Shown: piece by piece, positions 8,359 through 16,343 of the stretch
How the letters are laid out: the number at the start of each line of letters is the position of its first letter
How positions within the stretch are numbered: position 1 is the stretch's first letter
NCBI GenBank assembly: GCA_902806085.1
Contig: CADCVH010000053.1
Coordinates: forward strand, 115,043 to 179,042
Length of the DNA stretch: 64,000 bases
Reading direction: 5' to 3'
From: an uncultured Rubrobacteraceae bacterium
GTDB taxonomy: Bacteria > Actinomycetota > Rubrobacteria > Rubrobacterales > Rubrobacteraceae
The notes under the pieces: generated by a model
The model's database searches: none
What the model was told of the DNA's origin: nothing
What the model saw: the letters and a program-made list of their open reading frames with translations, nothing else
Position numbers and translations under genes: made by a program

Positions 8359-9349
8359 AGTGCAGACGCCGACCCCCGCGCAGAGCGGCGCGAACGGCAC
8401 CGTGCTGAGCCGGTGGTTGGTACGCCCCGAGGCGCCCGCCCTGGTGTTCCTGGCCGTCCTGCTCGTGGCCTTCTCGCTCAGCAGCGACGAGTTTTTGAGC
8501 GGTTCCAACCTCGAGTCCATCCTGGTCTCCGTGGCCGTGCTGGGCACCATCGCCCTGGCGGTCAACCAGGTGATCCTGTGCGGGGAGATAGACATCTCGA
8601 CGGGCTCGATGATGGGCCTGTGCGCGGTCGCCGCGGGGGCCGTGGCGACGAGCACGGGCGGCCTGATCCTCCCCCTGCTGACCGGCGTGGCCGTCGGCGC
8701 GCTCGCCGGGGCGGCCAACGGGCTGCTCGTTACCCTCGGGCGCATCCCTTCCATAATCGTGACGCTCGGCATGCTCTACGCGCTGCGCGGGGTGATCCTG
8801 CTCGTCACGGGGGGTACCTGGATCACCGGCATCCCGGACGGGACGCGCGTGCTCGGGACCGGGTCGGTGCTCGGCATAGAGTACCCCGTGTTCGTCCTCC
8901 TCATACTGTTCGTGGTGATGGAGATGGTCAGCCGTCACTCGACCTGGGGCCGGAACGTCTTCGCCGTCGGCGGCAACCGTCGGGCCTCCCGCCTGGCGGG
9001 GCTCCCGATAGACCGCGTCCGGTTCCTGTCCTTCGTGCTGGTTGGCGTCTTTGTCGGCATAGCGTCCATCATCTACCTCGGGCGGGCAGGGTCCGTGCAG
9101 ACCAACACCGGGACCGGCCTGGAGCTTCAGGTCGTCGCGGCCGTGGTGATAGGGGGCACCAGCATCTCTGGTGGGCGGGGTTCGACGCTGGCCGCCCTCA
9201 CCGGGGCCGTGCTCATAGGCGTCATCCTCAACGGCCTCATCCTGGTGGGGGTGCCGGGCATCTGGCAGGACGCCGTGCTCGGGGCCCTGATCCTGCTCGC
9301 CGTCACCACCGACGTGCTGCGCCGGCGTCTGCTGGGAGACAAGTCATGA
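8351..9349 (+). CDS. Sugar ABC importer permease 1 (RhaP-like)
   Basis: 332 residues, mostly hydrophobic, with about eight to ten membrane segments. It carries the branched-chain/ribose permease signature GEIDISTGSMMGL near residue 78 and the C-terminal GGTSISGGRGS cytoplasmic loop that contacts the ATPase. It overlaps the ATPase gene at its 5' end and the second permease at its 3' end (ATGA), so it is translated as part of the same operon. It forms the membrane channel with the next gene product. Confidence 0.92.
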   Translation: MSEVQTPTPAQSGANGTVLSRWLVRPEAPALVFLAVLLVAFSLSSDEFLSGSNLESILVSVAVLGTIALAVNQVILCGEIDISTGSMMGLCAVAAGAVATSTGGLILPLLTGVAVGALAGAANGLLVTLGRIPSIIVTLGMLYALRGVILLVTGGTWITGIPDGTRVLGTGSVLGIEYPVFVLLILFVVMEMVSRHSTWGRNVFAVGGNRRASRLAGLPIDRVRFLSFVLVGVFVGIASIIYLGRAGSVQTNTGTGLELQVVAAVVIGGTSISGGRGSTLAALTGAVLIGVILNGLILVGVPGIWQDAVLGALILLAVTTDVLRRRLLGDKS

Positions 9350-10305
9350 GCGCGGCCACAGCGGCCCTCAGGCGCTTGAAGCTCTCCCGCGAGGTCGTGC
9401 TGCTCGGGGTGCTGATCGTCCTTATGGTCGTTATGTCCCTGCTCTCGCCGCTCTTCCTCACCGTGGGCAACCTGCTCAACACCTCGCGCTTTTTCGTCGA
9501 GGTGGGGCTCATGGCGCTCGGGATGACCCTGATAATCATCACGGGAGGCATCGACCTCTCCGTCGGGTCGAACGTGGCCCTCGTCTCGGTCGCCGTCGGG
9601 TTCTCCTACGCCGCCGGCCTGCCCCTGCCCCTGGCGATCCTGTTCGGCCTCGTGGTGGGCCTGGCCGCCGGCCTCTTCAACGGCCTCTTTATCACCCTGC
9701 TGGACCTGCACCCCCTCGTGGTCACCCTGGGGACCTTCGCCCTGTTTCAGGGCCTGGCGTACGGCCTGTCGAAGGCGGAGGCTGTCTCGGACTTTCCCCC
9801 CTGGTTCGCCTACTTCGGCCAGGCTTACTTCCTGAACGTGGTGCCGGGGCAGTTGTTCATCTTTATCCTGGCCGTGGTCGTGGTCTGGCTGATCCTGTCT
9901 CGCACCCGTTTCGGCCGCTACGTCTACGCCATCGGCAACAACGAGGAGGCGGCCCATTTCTCCGGGGTGCCCGTCCGCAGGGTGAAGCTGGCCCTCTACT
10001 CCGGCATCGGCCTCTTGGTGGGCATGGCCGCGGTCATCTACACCTCGCGGGTCTACACGGCGCGCGGCGACTCGGGCCTCGGGCTGGAGCTCGACGTTAT
10101 CTCCGCCGTGGTCCTAGGGGGGGCCAGCATCTACGGCGGATCTGGGACCATAGGCGGCACCGTGCTCGGCGTCCTCATCATCGCGACCTTGCGAAACGGC
10201 CTGGTCCTGGCCGGGGTGCCGAGCACCTGGCAGGTCTTCGTGCTCGGGGTCCTGCTCCTCGTGGCCGTCTTCCTGAACGAGTTTTTCCGAAGAAGGGAGG
10301 AGTGA
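9346..10305 (+). CDS. Sugar ABC importer permease 2 (RhaQ-like)
   Basis: 319 residues, a paralogue of the preceding permease, with ITGGIDLSVGSNVAL near residue 65 and GGASIYGGSGT near the C-terminus. The ATG at 9346 overlaps the previous stop (ATGA). A much longer open frame extends back into the first permease but is not the real N-terminus. Two different permeases plus a fused ATPase and one binding protein match the rhamnose importer layout known from rhizobia. Confidence 0.92.
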   Translation: MSAATAALRRLKLSREVVLLGVLIVLMVVMSLLSPLFLTVGNLLNTSRFFVEVGLMALGMTLIIITGGIDLSVGSNVALVSVAVGFSYAAGLPLPLAILFGLVVGLAAGLFNGLFITLLDLHPLVVTLGTFALFQGLAYGLSKAEAVSDFPPWFAYFGQAYFLNVVPGQLFIFILAVVVVWLILSRTRFGRYVYAIGNNEEAAHFSGVPVRRVKLALYSGIGLLVGMAAVIYTSRVYTARGDSGLGLELDVISAVVLGGASIYGGSGTIGGTVLGVLIIATLRNGLVLAGVPSTWQVFVLGVLLLVAVFLNEFFRRREE

Positions 10306-10370
10306 CCCGTACCCGAGAGAGAAAACCGCCGGTAGAAGAGAGCAAAGCTTACCGAGAAGGAGGAGAGAGC

Positions 10371-11399
10371 GTGGCCAGATACGCGTGGGGGGCCAGGATC
10401 GTCCGTGTAGCCTTGTTGATGGCGTTGGTGTTGGTGGCCGCATCCTGCGGCGTGGGGCAGCAGCCGTCCCAGGGTGGCGGCGGCGGTAGCGGGCCGAAGA
10501 AGATCTGCATGATGCCCAAGCTCGTCGGCATTCCCTACTTCAACGCCTCCGAGACGGGCGCGAAGGAGGCGGCCAAGGACCTCGGCGTCGAGCTCGTCTA
10601 CGACGGGCCGACGGAGGCCAAGGCGGCGCTCCAATCCCAGATGATCGAGCAGTGGATCCAGCAGCAGTGCGGCGCCATCTCGGTCGCCGCCAACGATCCC
10701 GACGCCCTCGCCCCCGCCATGAAGAAGGCCCAAGACGCCGGTATAAAGACCTCGTCCTGGGACGCCGACGTGGCCAAGGACGCCCGCGAGGTCTTCGTCA
10801 ACCAGGCGACCTTCGAGGCCATAGGCTACGAGCTCGTCGACGTGATGGCCGAGCAGACCGACGGCAAGGGCAAGTTCCTGGTCGTCACCGGCTCGCTCAC
10901 CGCCCCGAACCAGGTCGCCTGGCTCAAAGAGATGCGCGAGCGCATGAAGGACAAGTACCCCGAGATGTCCATCGCCTCCGTCGAGCCCGGCGAGGAGGAC
11001 CTTCAGCTCGGGATCGACATAACCAAGAACTACCTGCGCGCCAACCCCGACACGGCGGGCGTCTTCGGGATAACCTCCGTCGCCCTGCCCGGCGCGGCCG
11101 AGGCCGTCGAGCAGGCGGGGCTCGAGGGCAAGGTGGCCGTAACCGGCCTCTCGACGCCCAACGACATGAAGCCCTACCTCGAGTCCGGGGCCGTCGAGGA
11201 GTTCGTCCTCTGGAACCCGGTGGACCTCGGCTACCTGGCGGTGCACGTCGCCAACGCCCAGCTCGAGGGCAACATGCCCAAATCCGGGACCTTCGAGGCC
11301 GGCCGCCTCGGCAAGGTCGAGCTGCTCGCCGAGGACGAGGTCCTCCTCGGCCCACCCCTCGTCTTCAACCAGAAGAACATCGGCAAGTACGACTTCTAG
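10371..11399 (+). CDS. Rhamnose ABC importer substrate-binding lipoprotein (RhaS-like)
   Basis: About 342 residues of the periplasmic-binding-protein type I fold. The N-terminus has a basic/hydrophobic signal peptide ending in the lipobox VAASC with cysteine 26, followed by a Ser/Gly linker, so it is membrane-tethered outside the cell. The GTG at 10371 has AAGGAGG seven bases upstream. An earlier in-frame GTG at 10302, overlapping the permease stop, would add 23 residues that fit a signal peptide poorly. MMPKLVGIPYF and the later TGLSTPNDMKPYL segment fit the RhaS subgroup. A strong hairpin follows the gene. Confidence 0.9.
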   Translation: MARYAWGARIVRVALLMALVLVAASCGVGQQPSQGGGGGSGPKKICMMPKLVGIPYFNASETGAKEAAKDLGVELVYDGPTEAKAALQSQMIEQWIQQQCGAISVAANDPDALAPAMKKAQDAGIKTSSWDADVAKDAREVFVNQATFEAIGYELVDVMAEQTDGKGKFLVVTGSLTAPNQVAWLKEMRERMKDKYPEMSIASVEPGEEDLQLGIDITKNYLRANPDTAGVFGITSVALPGAAEAVEQAGLEGKVAVTGLSTPNDMKPYLESGAVEEFVLWNPVDLGYLAVHVANAQLEGNMPKSGTFEAGRLGKVELLAEDEVLLGPPLVFNQKNIGKYDF

Positions 11400-11408
11400 G
11401 GCAACACC

Positions 11409-11444
11409 GGCGCCGGCGTCTCCCTCGCGAGGGGCGCCGGCGTC
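11409..11444 (+). promoter_or_regulatory. GC-rich hairpin between binding protein and rhamnose isomerase genes
   Basis: CGCCGGCG at 11411-11418 pairs with CGCCGGCG at 11435-11442, and an inner CCCTCGCGAGGG palindrome (11422-11433) closes the loop. There is no T-run. In importer operons such structures often protect the upstream mRNA or attenuate read-through, giving more binding protein than enzyme. Confidence 0.45.
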
Positions 11445-11465
11445 CGACCGGGGGAGGAGAAACCT

Positions 11466-12686
11466 TTGGAGAGCACGCAAGGCTGGGCCTACGACGGGCG
11501 CCTTTCGGGGTCTCTTGCGGCGCGGGGGGTCGACGTCGACCGGGTGGAGGAACGCCTGCGTTCGCAGAGGGTAGAGACCCCGTCGTGGGGTTACGGCGAC
11601 ACCGGCACGCGCTTCGCCGTCTTTCCGCAGCGGGGCGTGCCCCGCGACCCTTTCGAGAAGGTGGCCGACGCCGCCCAGGTCCACGGGCTGACCGGCGTGT
11701 GCCCGACGGTGGCCGTCCACATCCCGTGGGACAGGGTGGACGACTACGGCGGGCTGAAAGAACACGCGGGATCCTTGGGCTTACGCATCGGCGCGGTCAA
11801 CCCCAACCTTTTTCAGGAGCCCGCGTACAAGCTCGGCAGCGTCTGCCACCCCGATCCGGCCGTCAGGCGCGAGGCCACCGACCACCTGCTCGAGTGCGTG
11901 CGCGTGGCCGGGGAGGTCGGCTCCGAGGTCCTCTCCCTGTGGTTCGCCGACGGCACCAACTACGCCGGGCAAGACTCGTTTATCGAGCGCCGCCACCGGA
12001 TGGTCGATTGCCTGGGCGAGGTCTACTCGGCCATGCCGGGGAACATGCGGATGCTGCTCGAGTACAAGCCCTACGAGCCGGCCTTCTACCACACCGACCT
12101 CGCCGACTGGGGCGCGGCCCTCACCGTCTGCCAGAAGCTCGGCGATCGGGCAGAAGTCCTGGTAGATCTCGGGCACCACGCCAAGGAGGTCAACATAGAG
12201 TACGTCGTGGCGCTGCTCCTCGACGAGGGCCGGCTCGGGGGCTTCCACTTCAACAACCGCAAGTACGGCGACGACGACCTCATCGTCGGGAGCGTGAACC
12301 CGTTCGAGCTGTTCCTGATCTACGTCGAGCTCGTCGGGGCGGAGGAGCGGTCCGAGACGCGCATCGACTACATGATCGACCAGACCCACAACATCGAGCC
12401 CAAGATGGAGGCCATGATCCTGTCCGTGATGAACCTCCAGGAGGCCTACGCGAAAGCCCTCCTCGTGGACCGCCGGGCGCTGGACGGGGCCAGGCGCGCG
12501 GGCGACGTCCTCGGGGCGCACCGGACCCTGCTCGACGCCTACGCCACGGACGTGCGCCCCCTGTGCGCGAAGGTCCGCGAGGACCTGGGCGCCGCGGCTG
12601 ACCCGATAGCGGCCTTCAAAGAGGGCGGGTACGCGGAGAAGGTCGCCGCGGAGCGCGGCGAAGGCGCCGGCGCGGGGTGGGGCTAG
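11466..12686 (+). CDS. rhaI: L-rhamnose isomerase (Pseudomonas/Bacillus RhaI type)
   Basis: 406 residues, a TIM-barrel isomerase. Recognisable active-site elements are LLEYKPYEP (metal glutamate), LVDLGHHAKEVNIE (metal aspartate with the catalytic histidine pair), GFHFNNRKYGDDDL and DYMIDQTHNIEPK. It converts L-rhamnose to L-rhamnulose in the cytoplasm, the first step after uptake. The TTG at 11466 has GGGGGAGGAG upstream and is the only sensible start. It lies 66 bases after the binding-protein gene and 77 bases before the aldolase fusion. Confidence 0.92.
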   Translation: MESTQGWAYDGRLSGSLAARGVDVDRVEERLRSQRVETPSWGYGDTGTRFAVFPQRGVPRDPFEKVADAAQVHGLTGVCPTVAVHIPWDRVDDYGGLKEHAGSLGLRIGAVNPNLFQEPAYKLGSVCHPDPAVRREATDHLLECVRVAGEVGSEVLSLWFADGTNYAGQDSFIERRHRMVDCLGEVYSAMPGNMRMLLEYKPYEPAFYHTDLADWGAALTVCQKLGDRAEVLVDLGHHAKEVNIEYVVALLLDEGRLGGFHFNNRKYGDDDLIVGSVNPFELFLIYVELVGAEERSETRIDYMIDQTHNIEPKMEAMILSVMNLQEAYAKALLVDRRALDGARRAGDVLGAHRTLLDAYATDVRPLCAKVREDLGAAADPIAAFKEGGYAEKVAAERGEGAGAGWG

Positions 12687-12763
12687 GGCCGACGAAACTG
12701 CCACGAGAAGAGCTTATAGCTGACGGCCGAGGGCTGAAGGCGCCGACCGTAGGGAGGCCACGC

Positions 12764-14848
12764 ATGGAGACGAGGATACCGGGGGCAACGGAGAACCTGT
12801 GGGACGAGGGCGCGGTCGCCGGCCTCTCTGAGCTTGAGAAGCTGGCCCACCGCTCCAACCTGTTCGGGAGGGACCGCTCGGTCGCCAACTTCGGGGGCGG
12901 CAACACCTCGACCAAAACGAAGGAGCGCGACCACGCCGGGCGGGAGGTGGACGTCCTCTGGGTCAAGGGCTCGGGCTCGGACCTGGCCACCATAGGGGCG
13001 GGACAGTTCACCGGCATCAAGTTGGACGAGGTGCTGCCGCTCGGGGAACGGGACGAGATGGGCGACGAGGAGATGGTCGCGTACCTCGCCGCCTGCCAGC
13101 TCAGGCCGGACATGCCGAGGGGGTCCATAGAGACGCTCCTGCACGCCTTCGTGCCCCACCCGCACGTGGACCACACGCACCCGGACGCGATCAACATGAT
13201 CTGCTGCGCCGGGGACGGCGAGGACCTGGCGGCCCGGTGCTTCGGCGGGGATGCCGTCTGGATCCCCTACATTCGCCCGGGCTTTACCCTCTCCAAGCAG
13301 GTGGGCGACGCCGTGAGGAACAACCCGAACGCGAGGTTCGTCCTGCTCGCCAAGCACGGCCTCGTCACCTACGGGAGCACCCACGAGGAGAGCTACGCCA
13401 GGACCATCGAGGCCGTCAACCGCGCCGCCGAGTTCGTCGCTGGCAGGGCCGGGGAGCCGTTCGGCGGCCGCTCGGTCGAGCCGCCCGGGCCGGGGAGGCG
13501 CGAGGAGCTGCTCGCCGGCGTCCTGCCAGCCCTGCGCGGGGCGCTCTCTTCCGGGTCCGCGGGGACGGCGCACAAGATCCTGCGCATCGACCACACCTCC
13601 GACGATGTCCTCGAGTTCGTCTGCGGGCGCGACTCCGGGGAGCTCTCCCAGGTGGGTGCCGCCTGCCCCGACCACCTGGTAAGGACGAAGGTGAGGCCCC
13701 TGTGGGTGGACTTCGACCCGGAGAACGAGGGTGCTGAGGAGCTGAAGGCGAGGCTCCGCGAGGGTGTCGAGGCGTACCGGCGGGACTACGAGGCGTACTT
13801 CTCGCGCCACGAGGAGGCCGACGAGGAGATGTCCGACCCCAACCCGAGGGTCGTCCTGATCCGGGGCGTGGGGCTCGTGGGCGCCGCGCACAACGCCAGG
13901 GAGGCGGGCCTCTCCAGGGACTTCGCCTACAGGGCCATCAACGTCATACGCGGCGCCCACGCCCTCGGCGGCTACGTCTCCCTGACGGAGGAGGAATCGT
14001 ACGCGGTCGAGTACTGGCCCCTGGAGCTCTACAAGCTCGCCCAGGCCCCGCCGTCCCGCGAGCTCGCGGGCAGGGTCGCCTTCGTCACCGGCGGGGCCGG
14101 GGGCATAGGCAGCGCCGTGGCGCGGGCTTTAGCCGCGGAGGGGGCCTGCGTCGTGGCCTGCGACCTCGACGAAGAGGGCGCCGGGGAGGTCGCGGAGAGC
14201 CTCCCGCAGCCGGGCATCGCCGCGCGGGCGGACGTCACCGACGAGGGGGAGGTCGCCCGCGCCTACCGCCTGGCCGTCCTCGAGTACGGCGGGGTGGACG
14301 TCGTGGTCTCAAACGCGGGGCTCGCCTCCTCCGCGCCCATCGAGGAGACGAGCGTCGAGATGTGGGACAAGAACCACGCCGTGCTCGCCAAGGGATACTT
14401 TCTGGTCTCGCGCGGGGCTTTCAAGATCATGAAGGAGCAAGGGGTCGGGGGCAGCCTGATCTTCGTGGCCTCCAAGAACGCCATGGCCGCCGGCAAGAAC
14501 GCGGCCGCCTACTCTTCGGCCAAGGCCGCCGAGCTGCACCTGGCGCGTTGTCTGGCCGAGGAGGGCGGGACCGCGGGCATCCGGGTCAACACGGTGAACC
14601 CCGACGCGGTCCTGAGCGGGTCGAGGATCTGGGGCTCCTCCTGGCGCGAGGAGCGCGCCGCCGCCTACGGCATAGAGCCAGAAGAGCTCGAAGAGCACTA
14701 CCGCCAGCGGAACGTGCTCAAGGTCAACGTGCTCCCGGAGAACATCGCCGAGGCCGTCCTGCACTTCGCATCCGAAATACGGTCGTCGAGGAGCACCGGC
14801 AATATCCTCAACGTGGACGGCGGCGTAAAGGATGCCTACCCGAGGTGA
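12764..14848 (+). CDS. Bifunctional rhamnulose-1-phosphate aldolase / lactaldehyde dehydrogenase
   Basis: 694 residues in two domains. The first 420 or so are a class II aldolase with FGGGNTSTK, WVKGSGSDL, the zinc motif HVDHTHPDA and a later AKHGLVTYG histidine. Residues from about 430 form a short-chain dehydrogenase with FVTGGAGGIGSAVA and a catalytic Ser/Tyr/Lys set in the SKNAMAAGKNAAAYSSAK region. The fusion splits rhamnulose-1-phosphate and oxidises the L-lactaldehyde to lactate with NAD. The same architecture is known from actinobacterial and Bacillus (YuxG-like) rhamnose clusters. The ATG at 12764 has AGGGAGG six bases upstream; longer frames upstream lack support. It closes the catabolic operon. 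Confidence 0.93.
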   Translation: METRIPGATENLWDEGAVAGLSELEKLAHRSNLFGRDRSVANFGGGNTSTKTKERDHAGREVDVLWVKGSGSDLATIGAGQFTGIKLDEVLPLGERDEMGDEEMVAYLAACQLRPDMPRGSIETLLHAFVPHPHVDHTHPDAINMICCAGDGEDLAARCFGGDAVWIPYIRPGFTLSKQVGDAVRNNPNARFVLLAKHGLVTYGSTHEESYARTIEAVNRAAEFVAGRAGEPFGGRSVEPPGPGRREELLAGVLPALRGALSSGSAGTAHKILRIDHTSDDVLEFVCGRDSGELSQVGAACPDHLVRTKVRPLWVDFDPENEGAEELKARLREGVEAYRRDYEAYFSRHEEADEEMSDPNPRVVLIRGVGLVGAAHNAREAGLSRDFAYRAINVIRGAHALGGYVSLTEEESYAVEYWPLELYKLAQAPPSRELAGRVAFVTGGAGGIGSAVARALAAEGACVVACDLDEEGAGEVAESLPQPGIAARADVTDEGEVARAYRLAVLEYGGVDVVVSNAGLASSAPIEETSVEMWDKNHAVLAKGYFLVSRGAFKIMKEQGVGGSLIFVASKNAMAAGKNAAAYSSAKAAELHLARCLAEEGGTAGIRVNTVNPDAVLSGSRIWGSSWREERAAAYGIEPEELEEHYRQRNVLKVNVLPENIAEAVLHFASEIRSSRSTGNILNVDGGVKDAYPR

Positions 14849-14975
14849 GCTTGCGATATCCGGCGGCGAGTCCGGATCGGGGGAGGTGCAAACGGGCGAA
14901 GCCGACGGGGCGGGCGAAGGTCGGGGTCCTTGCGTGGGTTTCCCTACCTCCTACCGCCACGATGGCAAATGGGAT

Positions 14976-14989
14976 GGTCGGGCCCGACC
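14976..14989. repeat. 14-bp perfect palindrome downstream of the rhamnose operon
   Basis: GGTCGGGCCCGACC is self-complementary and lies 128 bases after the aldolase/dehydrogenase stop. The surrounding 14849-15076 gap contains no gene. It could form part of an operon-end structure, without a T-run. Confidence 0.35.
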
Positions 14990-15076
14990 GTGGGGAGTCG
15001 CGGGTTACGTGGGGTCTCCCCCGGGTACAGCTAGCCCGGTTATGGAGAGGTGTCGGCGAGGCCGGAGGAGGCTGAC

Positions 15077-15514
15077 GTGGGCAGAAGGGGCAGGCGCAAA
15101 GGGTCCCAGGGACGCGCGCAGGGACGCGTGCGAGAACGCGTGCGCGGAGGAGGTTCGGGACGCGGCGGTGGAGGAAGCGCGGGCCGAAAACGGGGTGGCT
15201 TCGACATAGGCGCCGTGCAGGATCTGGCGGGCCGGCTGGGGGATCGCCCCGGGGGCCGGTCGGGGGGCGCCTCGGGGGGTCTCGCGGGTGCCGCCGCGGG
15301 GCTCGCGGGCGGGGGCCTGGCGGGCAAGTTCCTGGGGGGCGGCTCGGAGGGTTCGGAGGAAGATTTCAGGAGGGAGGTCGCGGATCAGATCGCCCTCATG
15401 GACGAACGCCTGCAGATCCTAGAAGATCAGATGCAGGAACTGCGCGGGATGCTTGGAAGTACGGAGGCCCCGACGGAACCCGAGGGCGAGGCAGACCCCG
15501 GCAGCCTACCTTAG
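15077..15514 (+). CDS. Hypothetical basic/glycine-rich protein with C-terminal coiled coil
   Basis: 145 residues, not recognised. The first 45 residues are rich in Arg, Gly and Lys, as in nucleic-acid-binding tails. The middle is Gly/Ala-rich (repeated GGLAG-like units around residues 68-90). The last 50 residues are acidic and helical with heptads (IALMDERLQILEDQMQELRG), suggesting a short coiled coil. I chose GTG 15077 because a GGAGGAGG ribosome binding site precedes it; an in-frame GTG at 15050 lacks one. It is followed by a bidirectional terminator. Low-complexity composition makes homology hard to judge. Confidence 0.6.
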   Translation: MGRRGRRKGSQGRAQGRVRERVRGGGSGRGGGGSAGRKRGGFDIGAVQDLAGRLGDRPGGRSGGASGGLAGAAAGLAGGGLAGKFLGGGSEGSEEDFRREVADQIALMDERLQILEDQMQELRGMLGSTEAPTEPEGEADPGSLP

Positions 15515-15526
15515 GGGTCGAAAAGG

Positions 15527-15553
15527 CCCCGGGGCCGCCGCCCGGCCCCGGGG
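15527..15553. terminator. Bidirectional terminator hairpin
   Basis: CCCCGGGGCC (15527-15536) and GGCCCCGGGG (15544-15553) form a perfect 10-bp stem with a 7-base loop, between two convergent genes. An AAAA run precedes it on the plus strand, which reads as TTTT after the hairpin for the leftward gene. Confidence 0.7.
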
Positions 15554-15554
15554 G

Positions 15555-16028
15555 TCAGGCCTCGCCTTCCAGGGCGTCCTCGATTGCATCCTCGATGGCG
15601 TCTTCCACTATGTCGGCCGCCAGTATGGCCTCCAGGCCGTCCAGGACGTCGTCGGCGTCCAGCACGTAGGCCTCGTAGCCTTCGGTCTGCGCCCGCCGTC
15701 TCAGGGCGTCCATCACGTCGAGGAGGCATCCGGCGCCCCACTTGAGGTCTTCCTCGACGAGCCGGGAGGTCGCCACGCTCACCACGGCGTCCACGGCGGC
15801 CGGCTCCAGACCGCCGGTCTCGGGGTCGGTCAACAGGAAGTCGTTGGCCCTGAGCACGTCCTCGACCACCCGCTTGGCGTCTGGCATCGGGGGGACCTCG
15901 AACAGGGGCAGGTAGGCGGCGGAGATGACGCGCAGCGCCTTTACCTGGTGGTTGTGGTCCCCTTGCGCGTAGCTCTCTATAATCTCGAAAAGCTCCGGAA
16001 AGCTCTCTCCGCCCGTCGACTCCGTCAT
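15555..16028 (-). CDS. Hypothetical acidic helical protein
   Basis: 157 residues, not recognised. It is acidic and predicted mostly helical. The C-terminus has an unusual repeated VEDAIEDAIEDALE stretch. No membrane segment or signal peptide is visible. The ATG at 16028 follows a GGGAGGACGG ribosome binding site; upstream codons in frame are arginine-rich and unlike the rest, so they are excluded. It is divergent from the helicase leader and convergent with the preceding coiled-coil protein gene. Confidence 0.7.
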   Translation of the reverse strand: MTESTGGESFPELFEIIESYAQGDHNHQVKALRVISAAYLPLFEVPPMPDAKRVVEDVLRANDFLLTDPETGGLEPAAVDAVVSVATSRLVEEDLKWGAGCLLDVMDALRRRAQTEGYEAYVLDADDVLDGLEAILAADIVEDAIEDAIEDALEGEA

Positions 16029-16168
16029 CGTCCGTCCTCCCGCTCGCGTTGGCAGTGACGCCCGGCCCCGTCCGGTCCCCGGACCCCGCCCGACGCGCAA
16101 TCTATACCCCCGGTAACGGAAAGCTACCCGCGCCCGGGGCCATGCCTCGACTAAGGGCGAACGTGCGG

Positions 16169-16174
16169 TATACT
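16169..16174 (+). promoter_or_regulatory. Candidate -10 element of the DEAD-box helicase gene
   Basis: TATACT is a 5/6 match to the consensus. The -35 region is weak (CTCGAC about 16 bases upstream). If used, the transcript would carry a leader of roughly 160 bases before the TTG start. Confidence 0.4.
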
Positions 16175-16214
16175 ACCCGGGTTACGCGATAAAGAACATA
16201 CGTCCACGATCATC

Positions 16215-16245
16215 GAGATGCCGGATGTCCCGCATCTCTTTTTTT
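16215..16245 (+). terminator. Intrinsic terminator/attenuator in helicase leader
   Basis: GAGATGC (16215-16221) pairs with GCATCTC (16232-16238), with two further G-C pairs inside, and is followed directly by a T-run (16239-16245). This is a textbook rho-independent terminator on the plus strand. No plus-strand gene lies upstream to be terminated, but a promoter-like element does, so attenuation of the helicase transcript is the natural reading. Confidence 0.65.
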
Positions 16246-16258
16246 GTGTCTTGCGCCT

Positions 16259-16329
16259 TCTCTCTAACCGTGAGCGGTAGCCCACGACGTACGCTCCTTA
16301 TTGTGGCGACTACTGTCCGACGAGAGAGA
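16259..16329 (+). promoter_or_regulatory. Possible long-range stem covering the helicase ribosome site
   Basis: TCTCTCT at 16259-16265 can pair with AGAGAGA at 16323-16329, which is part of the purine-rich sequence just ahead of the TTG start. A 7-bp helix over 57 bases is weak and speculative. Confidence 0.25.
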
Positions 16330-16343
16330 GGAACCGGAACACC

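Larger units (their letters stand above)
16029..16343. other. 315-base divergent gap with structured helicase leader
   Basis: No protein gene. It holds a -10-like TATACT, an intrinsic-terminator-like hairpin and a possible ribosome-site-pairing segment, all listed separately, and presumably the promoter of the leftward hypothetical gene. Confidence 0.6.

Noticed and set aside
8413..9345. Long frame continuing upstream of the second permease
   Set aside because: It is an alternate-frame reading of the first permease gene with no homology; ATGA overlap fixes the real start at 9346.
14849..15076. Possible riboswitch in the gap after the rhamnose operon
   Set aside because: The region has palindromes, but I could not match it to the conserved cores of c-di-AMP, c-di-GMP or cobalamin riboswitches.
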